Source of the DNA: Flavobacterium piscisymbiosum
Lineage (GTDB): Bacteria > Bacteroidota > Bacteroidia > Flavobacteriales > Flavobacteriaceae
DNA length: 64,000 nucleotides
NCBI RefSeq assembly: GCF_020905295.1
Contig: NZ_JAJJMM010000001.1
Coordinates: 930,001-994,000, forward strand
Reading direction: 5' to 3'
The translations under genes and the position numbers were made by a program. Shown here piece by piece: positions 17,556 through 28,000 of the stretch. The notes below the pieces were generated by a model, which did not search any database, was not told the DNA's origin, and saw nothing but the letters and a program-made list of their open reading frames with translations. Numbering within the stretch: position 1 is the stretch's first letter; each line of letters starts with the position of its first letter.

Positions 17556-18239
17556 ATGTTTAATTATATTATTGACCTGTTTTTTCCTAAAGTTTGTGCC
17601 GGATGTCATACTATTTTGATCACCAACGAAACTGTATTTTGTACCAATTGCCGTCACGAATTGCCTCTTACACAATATCATTTAGATCCAAAAAATGAAG
17701 CTGTAAAAAAATTCTATGGTAAAATTGCGATCGAACATGCATCGGCACTTTTATATTTCAACAAAAAAGGAATTGTTCAGGAACTTATTCATAATCTAAA
17801 ATATAAAGGCCACGAAGAGATTGGAACCGTTTTGGGAAATTGGTACGTTGAAGATTTAAAAGAACTCGTTTTAGAAACTCCTTTTGATGTTGTTATTCCT
17901 GTTCCTTTACATCCTAAAAAATTCAGGGAACGCGGCTACAATCAGGTTACCACTTTTGGAAAAGCTTTGTCCAAAGGTTTAAATATTACCTACAATGATG
18001 CTATTTTATATCGAAAGAAATATTCGAAAACGCAATCAAAAAAGAACCTTATTGGAAGATCTGATAATATCGAAGACATATTTGATGTGTATTTTTCAGA
18101 AGAAAATCAAAACAAACATTTTTTAATTGTTGATGATGTTTTAACAACCGGAGCCACTCTTGAAGCGTGCTCAAAAGCTTTATTAAAAATTCCCGGAGCC
18201 AAAATTAGTATTGTTTGTATGGCGATGGCGAACTCTTAA
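17556..18239 (+). CDS. ComF family phosphoribosyltransferase-like protein
   Basis: The 227-residue protein has an N-terminal zinc-knuckle (C14-x2-C17 and C29-x2-C32) and a type I phosphoribosyltransferase domain with the PRPP loop IVDDVLTTGAT (191-201) and PVPLHPKKFRERGYNQ (116-130). Family knowledge: ComF/GntX proteins are linked to uptake or processing of transforming DNA, though the enzymatic substrate is not established. It is divergent from glyQS and convergent with the metallopeptidase gene. No other competence gene is in the window. Confidence 0.9.
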   Translation: MFNYIIDLFFPKVCAGCHTILITNETVFCTNCRHELPLTQYHLDPKNEAVKKFYGKIAIEHASALLYFNKKGIVQELIHNLKYKGHEEIGTVLGNWYVEDLKELVLETPFDVVIPVPLHPKKFRERGYNQVTTFGKALSKGLNITYNDAILYRKKYSKTQSKKNLIGRSDNIEDIFDVYFSEENQNKHFLIVDDVLTTGATLEACSKALLKIPGAKISIVCMAMANS

Positions 18240-18242
18240 AAT

Positions 18243-18398
18243 TAAATTCCAATCCCGAAACATCGGAATAAAATTCCAAATTCAAAACATTAACTGGAAA
18301 TTCCAAACTTGATCTTTGGAGGGAACTCCTAAAAATAAATTCCAAATTCCAACTTTTATCCCGATGCTTCGGGATTGGAATTTGGAATTTGGAATTTT
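18243..18398. terminator. inverted AATTCC-type repeat and bidirectional terminator
   Basis: The main hairpin is 18337-18390: 16-bp outer arms (AAATTCCAAATTCCAA and its complement) enclose an inner ATCCCGA/TCGGGAT stem with a TGCT loop. A second, inverted and degenerate copy of the same unit lies at 18243-18271 (AATTCCAATCCCGAA...ATCGG). The strong hairpin can stop transcription from both convergent genes. Confidence 0.7.
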
Positions 18399-18404
18399 AA
18401 AAGT

Positions 18405-21098
18405 TTAATAAACAATCAGTTTCTTGACTGTCCTGTCATCTCCATCAATAATCGTTACGAAATACATTCCTGCAGACAGATTTGTTAAATCAATGTTCTG
18501 ATTAAAATGATGCGCTTTATCAAAAGAATTATAATAGACTTTTTGGCCTGCCATATCGTGTACAAAAACCTCAATTCTCTGCAAAGAATCACTTTCGAGC
18601 TGAATAGTAAAATTTCCTCTGGTTGGATTTGGATAGACTGCAAAATCTACTTTTACCTCACTAGGTTCTCCCAAAGTAAAAGTTTGATTACAAATATTTA
18701 CCGAAGCCGAATTTATTTTCCCAAACCTGCCTGTAACGGCGTCACGAACTCTTAAAGTCCAGGCACCTTTAGGATCCTGCCCATTAAATATACTTAACAA
18801 ATCTACCGGAATAACAATTTGGCTGGTGATTTTAGAACAATCTAAAGGAACTCCTGCATCATCAAATTGTAAGGCTAAAGTAGACTGGATTCCGCCACAG
18901 CTTTTATTGTTATATAAATTAACTATTGTTCCTTTTGGACTAACGATCTGAATTTCGACATCAGAAATTCTTTCATGTGTAAAATTCACCATCACATTGA
19001 CGTCAGAAACAGCTCCTGTAGAAGCAGGTACATTTACCGTTTTGGTTGTAAAAGTAGATGCAAAAGGAATATCAAAAGCGCTTCCGAAACTATAAGAATC
19101 ACAAGTTGTCGTAGAGGTGTAACCTACTGCAAACGGCTGGCTATTTATGGCATAATAAATATTAGCTGTTGGTTCAACCAAAACCCTGCAATTTGTTGAA
19201 GCTTCCACACTTGTTGGAATCTGGACTGATTGAGTACCATCGTTTGGTGTATTTGCGGCCAAAATAATCGGATATGTCAATCCGCCATCTGTAGATAATT
19301 TAATATTTACATTCGACGAGCCTTGTAAGGTATTGGTATTGTTTACGCTCCAGGTTACGGTTTGAAATGATCCTATTTGCCAGCTTACATCATTGGTATT
19401 TTGTGAAGTTACTGCAAACGGACCGGCATTAGCAGCCACATTCACTACCATTTCATCACTATTCGTTTGCGCCAGTCCCTCAGCTCCATTATCCCTTGCT
19501 GTTAGGGTAAAATGCAACGTTCTTGCAATAGACGAAACAGACTCCCAGGTTGTGGTTAATTTATTTCCAAGAACAGTGCTTAAAGCCGGCATATAACGAA
19601 CCAAAGAACTAGACGGAATTATAGATCTAAATAATGGCCCGTCTGGTTTTGTGGGATAAGCAACACTATTACTATTGGCCGTTGATGATGATATCGCACT
19701 ATCAAATTGTTCCCAGGTATAAGTTACGGCAGCACTATTAGACCCTGAACCCGTTAAAATAAATGGTGTACTTATTGGAATTGTATAATCTAAGCCGGCA
19801 ATAATTGCGGGCGGATTATTTGCTATTGCCGTATTTAACGGACAACTTTTTGTAGCAAGATTGCTCTGAATTTGCCAAATACTGGTATAGGCAAAATAAT
19901 CATCTGAATTATCCTGAACATCATAGTTTGTTATTCCTGCATACCCCATAATGGTAGACCCGCTTCCTGGTTCTACATTCATGCCTGTTCTTTCGGTACC
20001 ATCAAAAGAAAAAGTATGATTGGCTCCTAATTGATGTCCCATTTCGTGGGCAACAAAATCAATATCAAAAGTATCTCCCTGAGGTTTATTGTTAGATGGC
20101 GAGGTATATCCGCTTCCTTTACCAATAACATTTGATGCTGTTGGGCTTTCGCAAACACAACCTATACAAGCTGCATTACCACCGCCTCCGGATGCACCAA
20201 ATAAATGTCCTATATCATAATTTGCATCACCAATAACGCTTGTCAATGTACTTTGAAGTTCTTTACTCCAATAATCATTACCGTCTGATTTGTCTTCTGA
20301 TGTTCCTTTGGCGGCATCAGAATAGGGATCTGTTGCAGCATTTGTATAAATAACTGCATTTGTATTCGCAATTAAAACCAATTTTACAGCTAGATCTCTA
20401 TTAAAAACTCCGTTTACTCTTGTCATTGTAGCATTCATTCCTGCTAATGCACCGTCTACTGTTCCGCCAAAATAGGTTGTGTACTCTCCTGTACAGGAAA
20501 TAGCTAATCGTAAGGTTTTGAAAACTTTATTATTTGCAGCCGACTTTGCTGTTTTTGATGAAGTATTTACATTCGGTATTTCATTTGTCGTTTTACACTC
20601 TAATCGTGCTGTAGATGCCATATCGTTTTTAGTAAACAATACATATCCGGACTTGTCTTCAGGATTTTGTTCAATATATTCAGAAGGTTTCTCAGAACGA
20701 AATACCATAGTCTGAATACCAATAGGTGCAACACTAAAATGAATTTTAGCCGATTTATCGTCTACACCAATTCCTTCGTAGGCTCTTATCTCCGGATATT
20801 TTGCTTGTAGTTCCGGTTCAAAATTAGAAGATTCCCACACTGTAAATCTTTCCAGAACACCGTTAGCATTCGGGATCGTAATTTCTGTCGTACTCTTTTT
20901 TGATGATTGGGTTGTTGTACCGGAAAGTTTCGATTTTAAAAAATCGGTATTAAGCTTATAGTAAATTCTTTCTGAATTAGATGTATTTATCCTTTTGCTC
21001 ACAGAAACTGAGCTCACTTTTTGCCACAAATTATCACTTTGAGCATAAATATTTGCACAACAAAAAATAAAAAACAAGAGAAGTAGATTTTTTTTCAT
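18405..21098 (-). CDS. secreted reprolysin-like zinc metallopeptidase with P domain and T9SS type A sorting domain
   Basis: The 897-residue protein has a signal peptide (1-20, NIYAQ) and a pro-region to about 190. The catalytic domain carries HEMGHQLGANH (351-361, zinc site with catalytic E352) and a Met-turn around STIMGY (M384), marking a metzincin of the reprolysin (M12B-like) type. After an Ig-like stretch (about 425-650), a proprotein-convertase P domain (about 665-800; DVEIQIVSPKGT, GAWTLRVRDAVTGRFG) precedes the T9SS type A domain (about 815-897; VYPNPTRGNF, SAGMYFVTI). Expected role: extracellular proteolysis after T9SS export, with processing of the propeptide. Substrate unknown. It is expressed alone. 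Confidence 0.92.
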   Translation of the reverse strand: MKKNLLLLFFIFCCANIYAQSDNLWQKVSSVSVSKRINTSNSERIYYKLNTDFLKSKLSGTTTQSSKKSTTEITIPNANGVLERFTVWESSNFEPELQAKYPEIRAYEGIGVDDKSAKIHFSVAPIGIQTMVFRSEKPSEYIEQNPEDKSGYVLFTKNDMASTARLECKTTNEIPNVNTSSKTAKSAANNKVFKTLRLAISCTGEYTTYFGGTVDGALAGMNATMTRVNGVFNRDLAVKLVLIANTNAVIYTNAATDPYSDAAKGTSEDKSDGNDYWSKELQSTLTSVIGDANYDIGHLFGASGGGGNAACIGCVCESPTASNVIGKGSGYTSPSNNKPQGDTFDIDFVAHEMGHQLGANHTFSFDGTERTGMNVEPGSGSTIMGYAGITNYDVQDNSDDYFAYTSIWQIQSNLATKSCPLNTAIANNPPAIIAGLDYTIPISTPFILTGSGSNSAAVTYTWEQFDSAISSSTANSNSVAYPTKPDGPLFRSIIPSSSLVRYMPALSTVLGNKLTTTWESVSSIARTLHFTLTARDNGAEGLAQTNSDEMVVNVAANAGPFAVTSQNTNDVSWQIGSFQTVTWSVNNTNTLQGSSNVNIKLSTDGGLTYPIILAANTPNDGTQSVQIPTSVEASTNCRVLVEPTANIYYAINSQPFAVGYTSTTTCDSYSFGSAFDIPFASTFTTKTVNVPASTGAVSDVNVMVNFTHERISDVEIQIVSPKGTIVNLYNNKSCGGIQSTLALQFDDAGVPLDCSKITSQIVIPVDLLSIFNGQDPKGAWTLRVRDAVTGRFGKINSASVNICNQTFTLGEPSEVKVDFAVYPNPTRGNFTIQLESDSLQRIEVFVHDMAGQKVYYNSFDKAHHFNQNIDLTNLSAGMYFVTIIDGDDRTVKKLIVY

Positions 21099-21120
21099 AC
21101 CCGGTTGATAATTGACAAAT

Positions 21121-21128
21121 CAAAATTA
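21121..21128 (-). promoter_or_regulatory. -7 promoter element of the metallopeptidase gene
   Basis: TAATTTTG on the minus strand fits TAnnTTTG, 22 bases ahead of the ATG. Confidence 0.45.
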
Positions 21129-21264
21129 AGTGAATTAAATGAAACTCTTACACATCTGCGACAATTAATGCTTTTTAGACGGCAAGTTGTTATATTTTAT
21201 ATAAAATAGCCGGATTGTCATTAAAAATCAATTGGGCTTAGTATAAAATTTAAAATAGATAGTA

Positions 21265-21272
21265 TAAATTTG
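21265..21272 (+). promoter_or_regulatory. -7 promoter element of ribF
   Basis: TAAATTTG fits TAnnTTTG. It overlaps an in-frame TTG (21270), which therefore cannot be the start if this promoter is used. Confidence 0.55.
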
Positions 21273-21293
21273 CACCATCTTAAATTATTTGTT

Positions 21294-22223
21294 TTGAAGC
21301 TCTTTCATTCTATAAACGATTTTCAGTCAACCAAGAAAACAATTTTAACTCTTGGCACCTTTGACGGCGTACATATTGGTCATAAAAAAATTCTTGAACG
21401 AATTACTCAAAATACTGAAAACGGAAAATACGAAAGTTTAGTGCTTACTTTTTTTCCGCATCCAAGAATGGTTTTGCAGGAAAAATCAGAAATAAAGTTA
21501 CTAAATACTATTGCTGAAAAAACAAAACTTCTGGAAGCAACCGGAATCGAAAATCTTGTTATTCATCCGTTTAACGAAAGCTTTTCAAGATTAACTGCCG
21601 AAGAGTTTGTACATTCTATTTTGGTAGATCAATTTCATATTCAGAAAATAATTATTGGTCACGATCACCGTTTTGGAAGAAACAGAACCGCCAATATTGA
21701 TGATCTAATTGCTTTTGGAGCTGAATATGGTTTTGAAGTCGAACAAATTTCGGCTCAGGAAATTCAGGATGTATCTGTAAGTTCAACCAAAATTAGAAAA
21801 GCTCTGAACGAAGGAAATATGGATTTGGCCAATGACTATTTGGGATATTCTTATTTTTTAACCGGTGAAGTGGTAAAAGGAAAACAATTAGGAAGAACAA
21901 TTGGTTTCCCTACTGCCAACATCAAAATTGAAGAAGAATACAAACTAATTCCAAAAATTGGTGTTTATGTAGTGAAAGCTTTAATAAATAGAAAAGAAGT
22001 TTTTGGGATGATGAATATTGGTTACAACCCAACTGTAAATGGGCAAAACCAAACTATCGAAGTCAACTTATTCGACTTTGATGCTGATATTTACGGTCAA
22101 AAAATCGAAGTTTCGTTACTACAATATCTTCGCGAAGAACAAAAATTTGGCTCTCTGGATTTGCTGAAAGCTCAATTAAATCAGGATAAAAAAGATGCTT
22201 TGGCTTTTGTAAGTCAACTTTAA
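21294..22223 (+). CDS. ribF: bifunctional riboflavin kinase / FMN adenylyltransferase, probable TTG start
   Basis: The 309-residue protein has an N-terminal adenylyltransferase domain with GTFDGVHIGH (21-30), GHDHRFGRN (122-130) and SSTKIRKAL (163-171), and a C-terminal riboflavin kinase domain from about 183 with GRTIGFPTANI (200-210). Reactions: riboflavin to FMN, then FMN to FAD. No in-frame ATG precedes the first motif. The TTG at 21294 would give MKLFHSINDF, which looks like the usual Flavobacterial N-terminus, and places the start 21 bases after the -7 element. The alternative TTG at 21270 lies inside that element. Confidence 0.93.
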   Translation: MKLFHSINDFQSTKKTILTLGTFDGVHIGHKKILERITQNTENGKYESLVLTFFPHPRMVLQEKSEIKLLNTIAEKTKLLEATGIENLVIHPFNESFSRLTAEEFVHSILVDQFHIQKIIIGHDHRFGRNRTANIDDLIAFGAEYGFEVEQISAQEIQDVSVSSTKIRKALNEGNMDLANDYLGYSYFLTGEVVKGKQLGRTIGFPTANIKIEEEYKLIPKIGVYVVKALINRKEVFGMMNIGYNPTVNGQNQTIEVNLFDFDADIYGQKIEVSLLQYLREEQKFGSLDLLKAQLNQDKKDALAFVSQL

Positions 22224-22342
22224 AAAAGTACCTGATTATACTTTTCGCCATTTTTAAATCATCGTAGTTATTTTTTTAGTAAATTTGATATATAACTCTG
22301 TTTATCAAATATTTACTATTAACTTCTTTAAAAATAACCACT

Positions 22343-22780
22343 ATGAAATTACCTAAAGAAATAACCAACGGTTTCCTGATTTTCCTAGGCATAGGAATCT
22401 ATTTTTTATTGATGAACGTATTAGGTTTAGCACATTTATTCTACTTACGTACCCTGAATGTATTTTTTATATTTTACGGAGTAAATAAAACAATGAAGAT
22501 GAACCTGCAGGAAGGAGAAACCAATTTTGTATCGAATGCCGTTTCTGCTATGGCAACTTCTGTGGTTGGTGTAGCGATGAGCGTTTTCGGATTACTGGTT
22601 TATAGTTATGCACGAGGCGGAGATGCCTATGTAAAAACATTATCTGAAGCTTTTATGTTTGGAGGAAACCCTTCGGTACCAACTTATTGTATTTGTTTAT
22701 TATTTGAAGGAGTTGCGTCGTCAGTAATCGTCACTTTAATGATGATGCTGTATTGGAACAACAAGTATGTAGCTGATTAA
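22343..22780 (+). CDS. small integral membrane protein of unknown function
   Basis: The 145-residue protein has four likely transmembrane helices (about 9-29, 33-48, 65-90 and 116-138) and no signal peptide or catalytic motif. A polar loop with KTMKMNLQEGETNF lies between helices 2 and 3. I do not recognise a family. It starts 119 bases after ribF and ends before a very strong hairpin, so it is probably its own unit or a read-through from ribF. The ATG start has a typical MKLPKEI beginning. Confidence 0.7.
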   Translation: MKLPKEITNGFLIFLGIGIYFLLMNVLGLAHLFYLRTLNVFFIFYGVNKTMKMNLQEGETNFVSNAVSAMATSVVGVAMSVFGLLVYSYARGGDAYVKTLSEAFMFGGNPSVPTYCICLLFEGVASSVIVTLMMMLYWNNKYVAD

Positions 22781-22804
22781 TATTTCAAAATAAAACAATC
22801 ATTT

Positions 22805-22862
22805 AAGCATTCTAAAATCATATAATTACAAAAAAATATGATTTTAGAATGCTTCTTTTTTG
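22805..22862 (+). terminator. strong terminator, 18-bp stem
   Basis: AAGCATTCTAAAATCATA and its perfect complement flank an A-rich loop, followed by a run of T. It closes the small membrane protein gene and separates it from bioB. Confidence 0.85.
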
Positions 22863-22921
22863 AAATTTCATGCAGAATATTCATTTCAGACAATCTACAT
22901 TCTTGATTACAACAATTTAAT

Positions 22922-22929
22922 TACATTTG
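22922..22929 (+). promoter_or_regulatory. -7 promoter element of bioB
   Basis: TACATTTG fits TAnnTTTG, with TTG at 22903-22905 about 16 bases upstream as a weak -33. It overlaps an in-frame TTG (22927), arguing for the downstream ATG. Confidence 0.6.
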
Positions 22930-22953
22930 AAGTTCCAAAAAAACAATAAACCT

Positions 22954-24042
22954 ATGAACGTTACCAAACACAACTGGACAAAAGACGAGATAATCGCCAT
23001 ATATAATAAACCCATGATGGACCTGCTGTATGAAGCAGCCACAATACACAGGCAAAAACACGATCCAAACGTGGTTCAGGTTTCTACTTTACTCTCTATC
23101 AAAACAGGCGGCTGTCCTGAAGATTGCGGTTATTGTCCGCAAGCTGCACGTTACAACACAGGTGTAGAAGGAAATGATTTAATGAGTGTAAGTCAGGTAA
23201 AAGCGCAGGCTTTGCGTGCCAAATCCAGCGGATCATCACGCGTTTGTATGGGAGCTGCGTGGAGAAATGTAAAAGACGGCGAAGAGTTTGATCAGGTTCT
23301 TGAAATGGTTCGTACCATAAACAAACTAGACATGGAGGTTTGCTGTACTTTGGGTATGATTACCGAAAATCAGGCACAACGTTTGGCAGAAGCTGGTTTA
23401 TATGCGTACAATCACAATTTAGATACTTCTGAAGAATATTATAAAGATGTTATTTCAACCCGTGGCTTCGAAGATCGTTTGCAAACAATAGAAAATGTTC
23501 GTAAAACCAATGTTACGGTTTGTAGCGGTGGAATTATCGGGATGGGAGAAAGCATCGAAGACAGAGCCGGAATGCTTGTAGCGCTTTCGACATTGAATCC
23601 TCAACCGGAATCTGTGCCTATTAACGCTTTGGTTGCTGTTGAAGGAACTCCGATGGAAGAAGAAAAACCAGTTGAAATCTGGGAAATGATTCGTATGGTT
23701 GCTACGACAAGAATCGTAATGCCGGATACGCAGGTACGTTTATCTGCAGGTAGAACCAATATGAGCCGCGAAGGACAGGCTATGTGCTTTTTTGCCGGTG
23801 CAAATTCTATTTTTGCCGGAGATAAATTGCTTACAACACCAAATCCTGATGTTCAGGAAGACATGAAAATGTTTGACTTGTTAGGCTTGATTCCGCAAAA
23901 ACCATTTGTAAAAGTTTCGCAGCCTCAAACCGTTGAAGCAGCAGATTCTCAGTTCGCTCCATTAGGCGAAAAACCTAAATGGTCGAGACCAGGACATACG
24001 ATTGAGAGAAACCTTGAAGCTTCGATCAAATCAAAAAATTAA
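22954..24042 (+). CDS. bioB: biotin synthase (radical SAM)
   Basis: The 362-residue protein has the radical-SAM cluster site C54-x3-C58-x2-C61 (GGCPEDCGYC), the SRVCMGAAWR and YNHNLDTS regions with the Cys/His ligands of the auxiliary [2Fe-2S] cluster, and the RLSAGR motif whose Arg completes that cluster. Reaction: sulfur insertion into dethiobiotin, the last step of biotin synthesis. The ATG at 22954 was chosen over an in-frame TTG that overlaps the -7 element. The partner genes bioA, bioD and bioF are 23-30 kb away on the other strand, beyond the adhesin island. Confidence 0.96.
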   Translation: MNVTKHNWTKDEIIAIYNKPMMDLLYEAATIHRQKHDPNVVQVSTLLSIKTGGCPEDCGYCPQAARYNTGVEGNDLMSVSQVKAQALRAKSSGSSRVCMGAAWRNVKDGEEFDQVLEMVRTINKLDMEVCCTLGMITENQAQRLAEAGLYAYNHNLDTSEEYYKDVISTRGFEDRLQTIENVRKTNVTVCSGGIIGMGESIEDRAGMLVALSTLNPQPESVPINALVAVEGTPMEEEKPVEIWEMIRMVATTRIVMPDTQVRLSAGRTNMSREGQAMCFFAGANSIFAGDKLLTTPNPDVQEDMKMFDLLGLIPQKPFVKVSQPQTVEAADSQFAPLGEKPKWSRPGHTIERNLEASIKSKN

Positions 24043-24076
24043 TTAAAAGAGTTAATAAATCTCAATAAATATTTTT

Positions 24077-24114
24077 AAATTGCTTGTAGCAGAGAGCTAT
24101 AAGCAATTTTTTTA
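24077..24114 (+). terminator. terminator after bioB
   Basis: AAATTGCTTGTAGC and GCTATAAGCAATTT form a stem with one mismatch, followed by T. Confidence 0.75.
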
Positions 24115-24123
24115 TTTAAAGAG

Positions 24124-24990
24124 ATGAAGTTAACACAAATCGAAAGGGTAAAAAAGATCTCAAAATCTGATTTTATTTCCCAATATGTAAAAAAACAAAT
24201 TCCAGTTGTTATTGAAGAGCTAACCGAAGATTGGCCGGCTTATCATAAATGGAAACTACACTATATCAAAGAAATCGCCGGAGACACTATTGTCCCTTTG
24301 TACGATAATAGGCCCGTAAATCATGAAGATGGCTTTAACGAAGCGCATACTACAATGAAAATGAGCGATTATATCAATTTATTAGAATCGAAGCCTACCA
24401 ATTACCGTATTTTTCTTTATAATTTAATGAAGGAAGTCCCAACATTAAAAGATGACTTTTTATGGCCGGATATTGGATTAAGGCTAGTCAAGCAAATGCC
24501 GATGTTGTTTTTTGGCGGAGAAAACTCAAAAGTATTCATGCATTATGATATTGATTATTCGAATATTCTGCATTTTCATTTTCATGGCGAAAAACAATGT
24601 ATGATTTTTGCTCCTGATCAGTCGAAGTATATGTACAAAGTTCCGCATGCTTTAATTTCGAGAGAAGACATTGATTTTGACAATCCCGATTATGAAAAAT
24701 TCCCTGCACTAAAAAATGCCGAAGGTTATATCACCAATCTCAAACATGGCGAAGTTTTGTATATGCCCGAAGGTTACTGGCATTATATGAAGTATTTAAC
24801 TCCAGGTTTCTCTATGAGTTTGCGTGCTTTTCCTAAAAATATTACCAATTTATCAAAAGCCGTTTACAACGTTTTTATCATGCGTCATTTTGATATCCTG
24901 ATGCGGAAATTTAAAGGCCAAAAATGGATTGATTATAAAAATGAAAAAGCAATTACAAATACTAATGAAAACTTGAGAAAGAGCGCGTAA
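24124..24990 (+). CDS. cupin-like JmjC-type protein, probable Fe(II)/2-oxoglutarate oxygenase
   Basis: The 288-residue protein fits the Cupin_8/JmjC class. The iron triad can be read as H140 and D142 in MHYDID and the distal H220 in GYWHYM, with HFHFHGEKQCMIF in the beta-barrel core. WPAYHKW and the N-terminal IPVVIEE resemble the entry segment of asparaginyl/lysyl hydroxylase-like members. Expected reaction: 2-oxoglutarate-dependent hydroxylation of a protein or small molecule; substrate not inferable. No membrane or signal segment is seen, so it is cytosolic. It lies 81 bases after bioB behind a terminator, so co-transcription is doubtful. Confidence 0.82.
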   Translation: MKLTQIERVKKISKSDFISQYVKKQIPVVIEELTEDWPAYHKWKLHYIKEIAGDTIVPLYDNRPVNHEDGFNEAHTTMKMSDYINLLESKPTNYRIFLYNLMKEVPTLKDDFLWPDIGLRLVKQMPMLFFGGENSKVFMHYDIDYSNILHFHFHGEKQCMIFAPDQSKYMYKVPHALISREDIDFDNPDYEKFPALKNAEGYITNLKHGEVLYMPEGYWHYMKYLTPGFSMSLRAFPKNITNLSKAVYNVFIMRHFDILMRKFKGQKWIDYKNEKAITNTNENLRKSA

Positions 24991-25002
24991 AAAATTGAAG
25001 TA

Positions 25003-25041
25003 AAAAAGCAGCTGCAGCAAATACTACAACTGCTTTTTTTA
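25003..25041. terminator. bidirectional terminator between the cupin gene and the adhesin gene
   Basis: AAAAGCAG... and ...CTGCTTTT arms with additional G-T-containing pairs inside. A and T runs flank it. Confidence 0.65.
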
Positions 25042-25043
25042 TT

Positions 25044-28000
25044 TTAAAATATTATTTTTTTTGTTGATGTAAAGTCGTTTTCTAAAGTTACTTTTACTAA
25101 TAAAACCTGATTTTCTGATTGCAGGTTTTGAATTTGAAGTTCTGTATTTCCAACTTTTGTTTTATTATAAAGTCGCTTTCCTGTAATATCAAAAATCGTA
25201 ACTTCTTTTATATTTTCTTTTGATGATAAAACATCTATGGTTTTATTTTTTACTGAGACTGAAATACCGTTTTCAAGGTTCTCAAAATCTTCGGTTCCTA
25301 ATGTTTTGTTAGTGTAACGCAATACAAAACGATCTGTAAAAGTCCCAATCGCAGTAGTAAAAGTATAATCACTTGCTCTTAGATCATGAGTTATTCCGAC
25401 TGTTTTATCTTCGAGATAAATCGCCTGACTAGTCATATTGCCATCAACTTCATCGATCGAAATAGTAAAATTACCTTCAATCGCCGTTCTATATCCTAAT
25501 GGAGCGATATCGGTGTCTACAAATGGCAAAGCACGACCTTGAATTACAAGTTTAGTGGTATTAACCATACTATAAAAATCAAGATATGGATTACCATTAA
25601 AACTTACTCCATCAAATTTGCTTTCATAAGCATTAGTAGCACCTTGTATATAACCTATCAAAATTTGTTTAAAAACTCCTTCTGCATTAGACATATTTAG
25701 CCAGATGCGATTTTTTTCAACAGTAGCTTCTTTTGAAGTTTCGGATGATTTGAAAAATTGACTGTTATTAGCTCCTCCTGATCGCATTGAATTATTGTAA
25801 ATCACAGGTCCTGCTAAACGTCCACTGGCAAAAAAAGCTTGACCAGCCCCTATTTTACCTGTTGGTTTTTTACCATTATCATTTGCAGGATCGTCTGAAT
25901 GTCCAGGATCTGATTTTGCTGATTTTGCAGTTGCTACACCACCACTAAGGTTATAACTGGCATAATCGTTTGGATTATAATCATAATTTCCAACAGGGGT
26001 TACAGCCGTGTTATGCGTCCAAAAATAAAGAGTTCCGTTTAAAACCGTATTACCCAATATAAGAGCGTCTGCACTTAAAGCCGATGGATAAGGATTTCCA
26101 ATTAAACGATATTTACCCACCTCTAATGGTTCACCTGTTAGATTTCCGTTATTTGGCACTCCAATAAAATTAGCAGTGTAATCCGTTTTTGAATCATTTG
26201 GATAATTTTCAGGACCACGAATAATATATCCTTTTCCAACAACCATATCGGCGTTTCTATCAGCATCAATCCAGCCTGAACCATGATGATAATAAAACAT
26301 ATCTGCTTTGGTATTTTGTGAAACATCAATTAATTTTTGTGGATTCACGGGTGTTGACCAATACACAAAATCAGCCTGACGAATACCAATTGTCCGCATG
26401 TATTTGATATTCCCTGAATTAGTTGCATTATTAATCTGAACTAAACTTGCATTATTTTGAAATGTTAATTCCGTCCCTACTGACGGATCAACGACCAATT
26501 CATTTTCAATCGTTAAGGTATGCAATTCATTTATAGTCACTTTTTTACCTGCATTAACCTTACATGTACAACCATTTATATCACCAATTGAAGAAAAATC
26601 ATCGGCAAAAATAATATTTTGATCCAATGTTGTTGTTGCTCCATTCGACCAGCCTCCTGCAATGGTATATGTATTTGTTTCTAAAGAATTTATTATTATA
26701 TTTTGTAATGGCAGCGAAATACAGCTTCCGGGATATTGAACGGTAAAATTATAGGTGCCAGGAATTAATCCTGAAATAGTATAAGTGGTTAAATCAGCCC
26801 CTGATCCTCCTGTGTATGTATTTAAAGCTGTTCCACCTTGAATAATTGTATAATCATTTCTATTTGGCAAATTCTTTAAAACTACACTACCTGTCGAAAC
26901 AAGACATGTGGGCTGCACTGGAGAATTATTTTGGGGAGTAGAGGGTACAGGCTGCACTAATACAGGATAGGTTGATGTTGCAATATAAGAAAGTGAACAA
27001 GTTGGTGAAGCTGTCACTGTCATTGTTAAGATTACCTGATTCCCACTATCTGCCGTTACAGAATTATATGTTGGTGTTAGGGTTGCTGCATTTGTAATAG
27101 TCCCTGAGCCATTATGTGTCCATACAACAGTTCCATTCGTTGCTGAAGCTCCACTTATCGTAGCTGATCCGTTTACACAAATTGTTTGTGAACCTGATGA
27201 AACAGCTGTTGGTGCTCCCTGAATATTTACTGTATAAGTAGCAGTTGCTATTTGTGGCGAACATGCATTATTACTTGTAACAGTCATTGTTAAAATTACC
27301 GTTCTTGCTGTTCCCCCTAAAGAAGGAGTGTAAGTAGGCGTGAGTGTTGTGGGATTGGACAATGTTCCTGAGCCTCCACTAAAAGTCCATTGAACAGTAC
27401 CATTTGTTGAAGTTGCTCCAGATACAGTTGCAGAGCCATTAGAACAGATTGTTATGCTTCCCCCTGCTGTAGCCGTTGGCAAATTAGAAATTGTTACTGT
27501 AGATGGTAAAGAAGAAGCACTTTCACATCCTCCTGCATTAACTACTTTTACAGTATAATTTCCTGCTGATGTAACGACAATACTTTGCGATGTTGCACCT
27601 GTTGACCATACATTATTTGTAGCTGAACTTGAGGTAAGCGTAACATTACTGGTTTGGCAAATATTTAAGGATCCGGAAGCTGATATTGTAGGAGTCGCAG
27701 GAACAGTAAGAGTACTTGTAGAAGCTGGAGATGGTACTCCATAAGAACTCATTCCACAGCCATTTGTTGCAAGAACCCTATAATAATAAACAGTTCCTGG
27801 GGTTAATCCTGTAAAATTATAATTTGTTGCTGTAATCCCAGTATAAGTTTGGGTAGCTGAAGTGGCAGGAAATGTATTACTGGTAGAAATCTGAACTTCG
27901 TAAGTTAAAGCATTTGTTGCAGCACTCCAAGACATTGTAAACTGAGTACACAAAACTGCCGAAGAAGCTACACCAGTGGGTGCCAAAGGAGCACTATTTA

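Noticed and set aside
26138..26329. 63-residue minus-strand frame inside an adhesin
   Set aside because: Alternative-frame shadow of the 25044-29921 gene.
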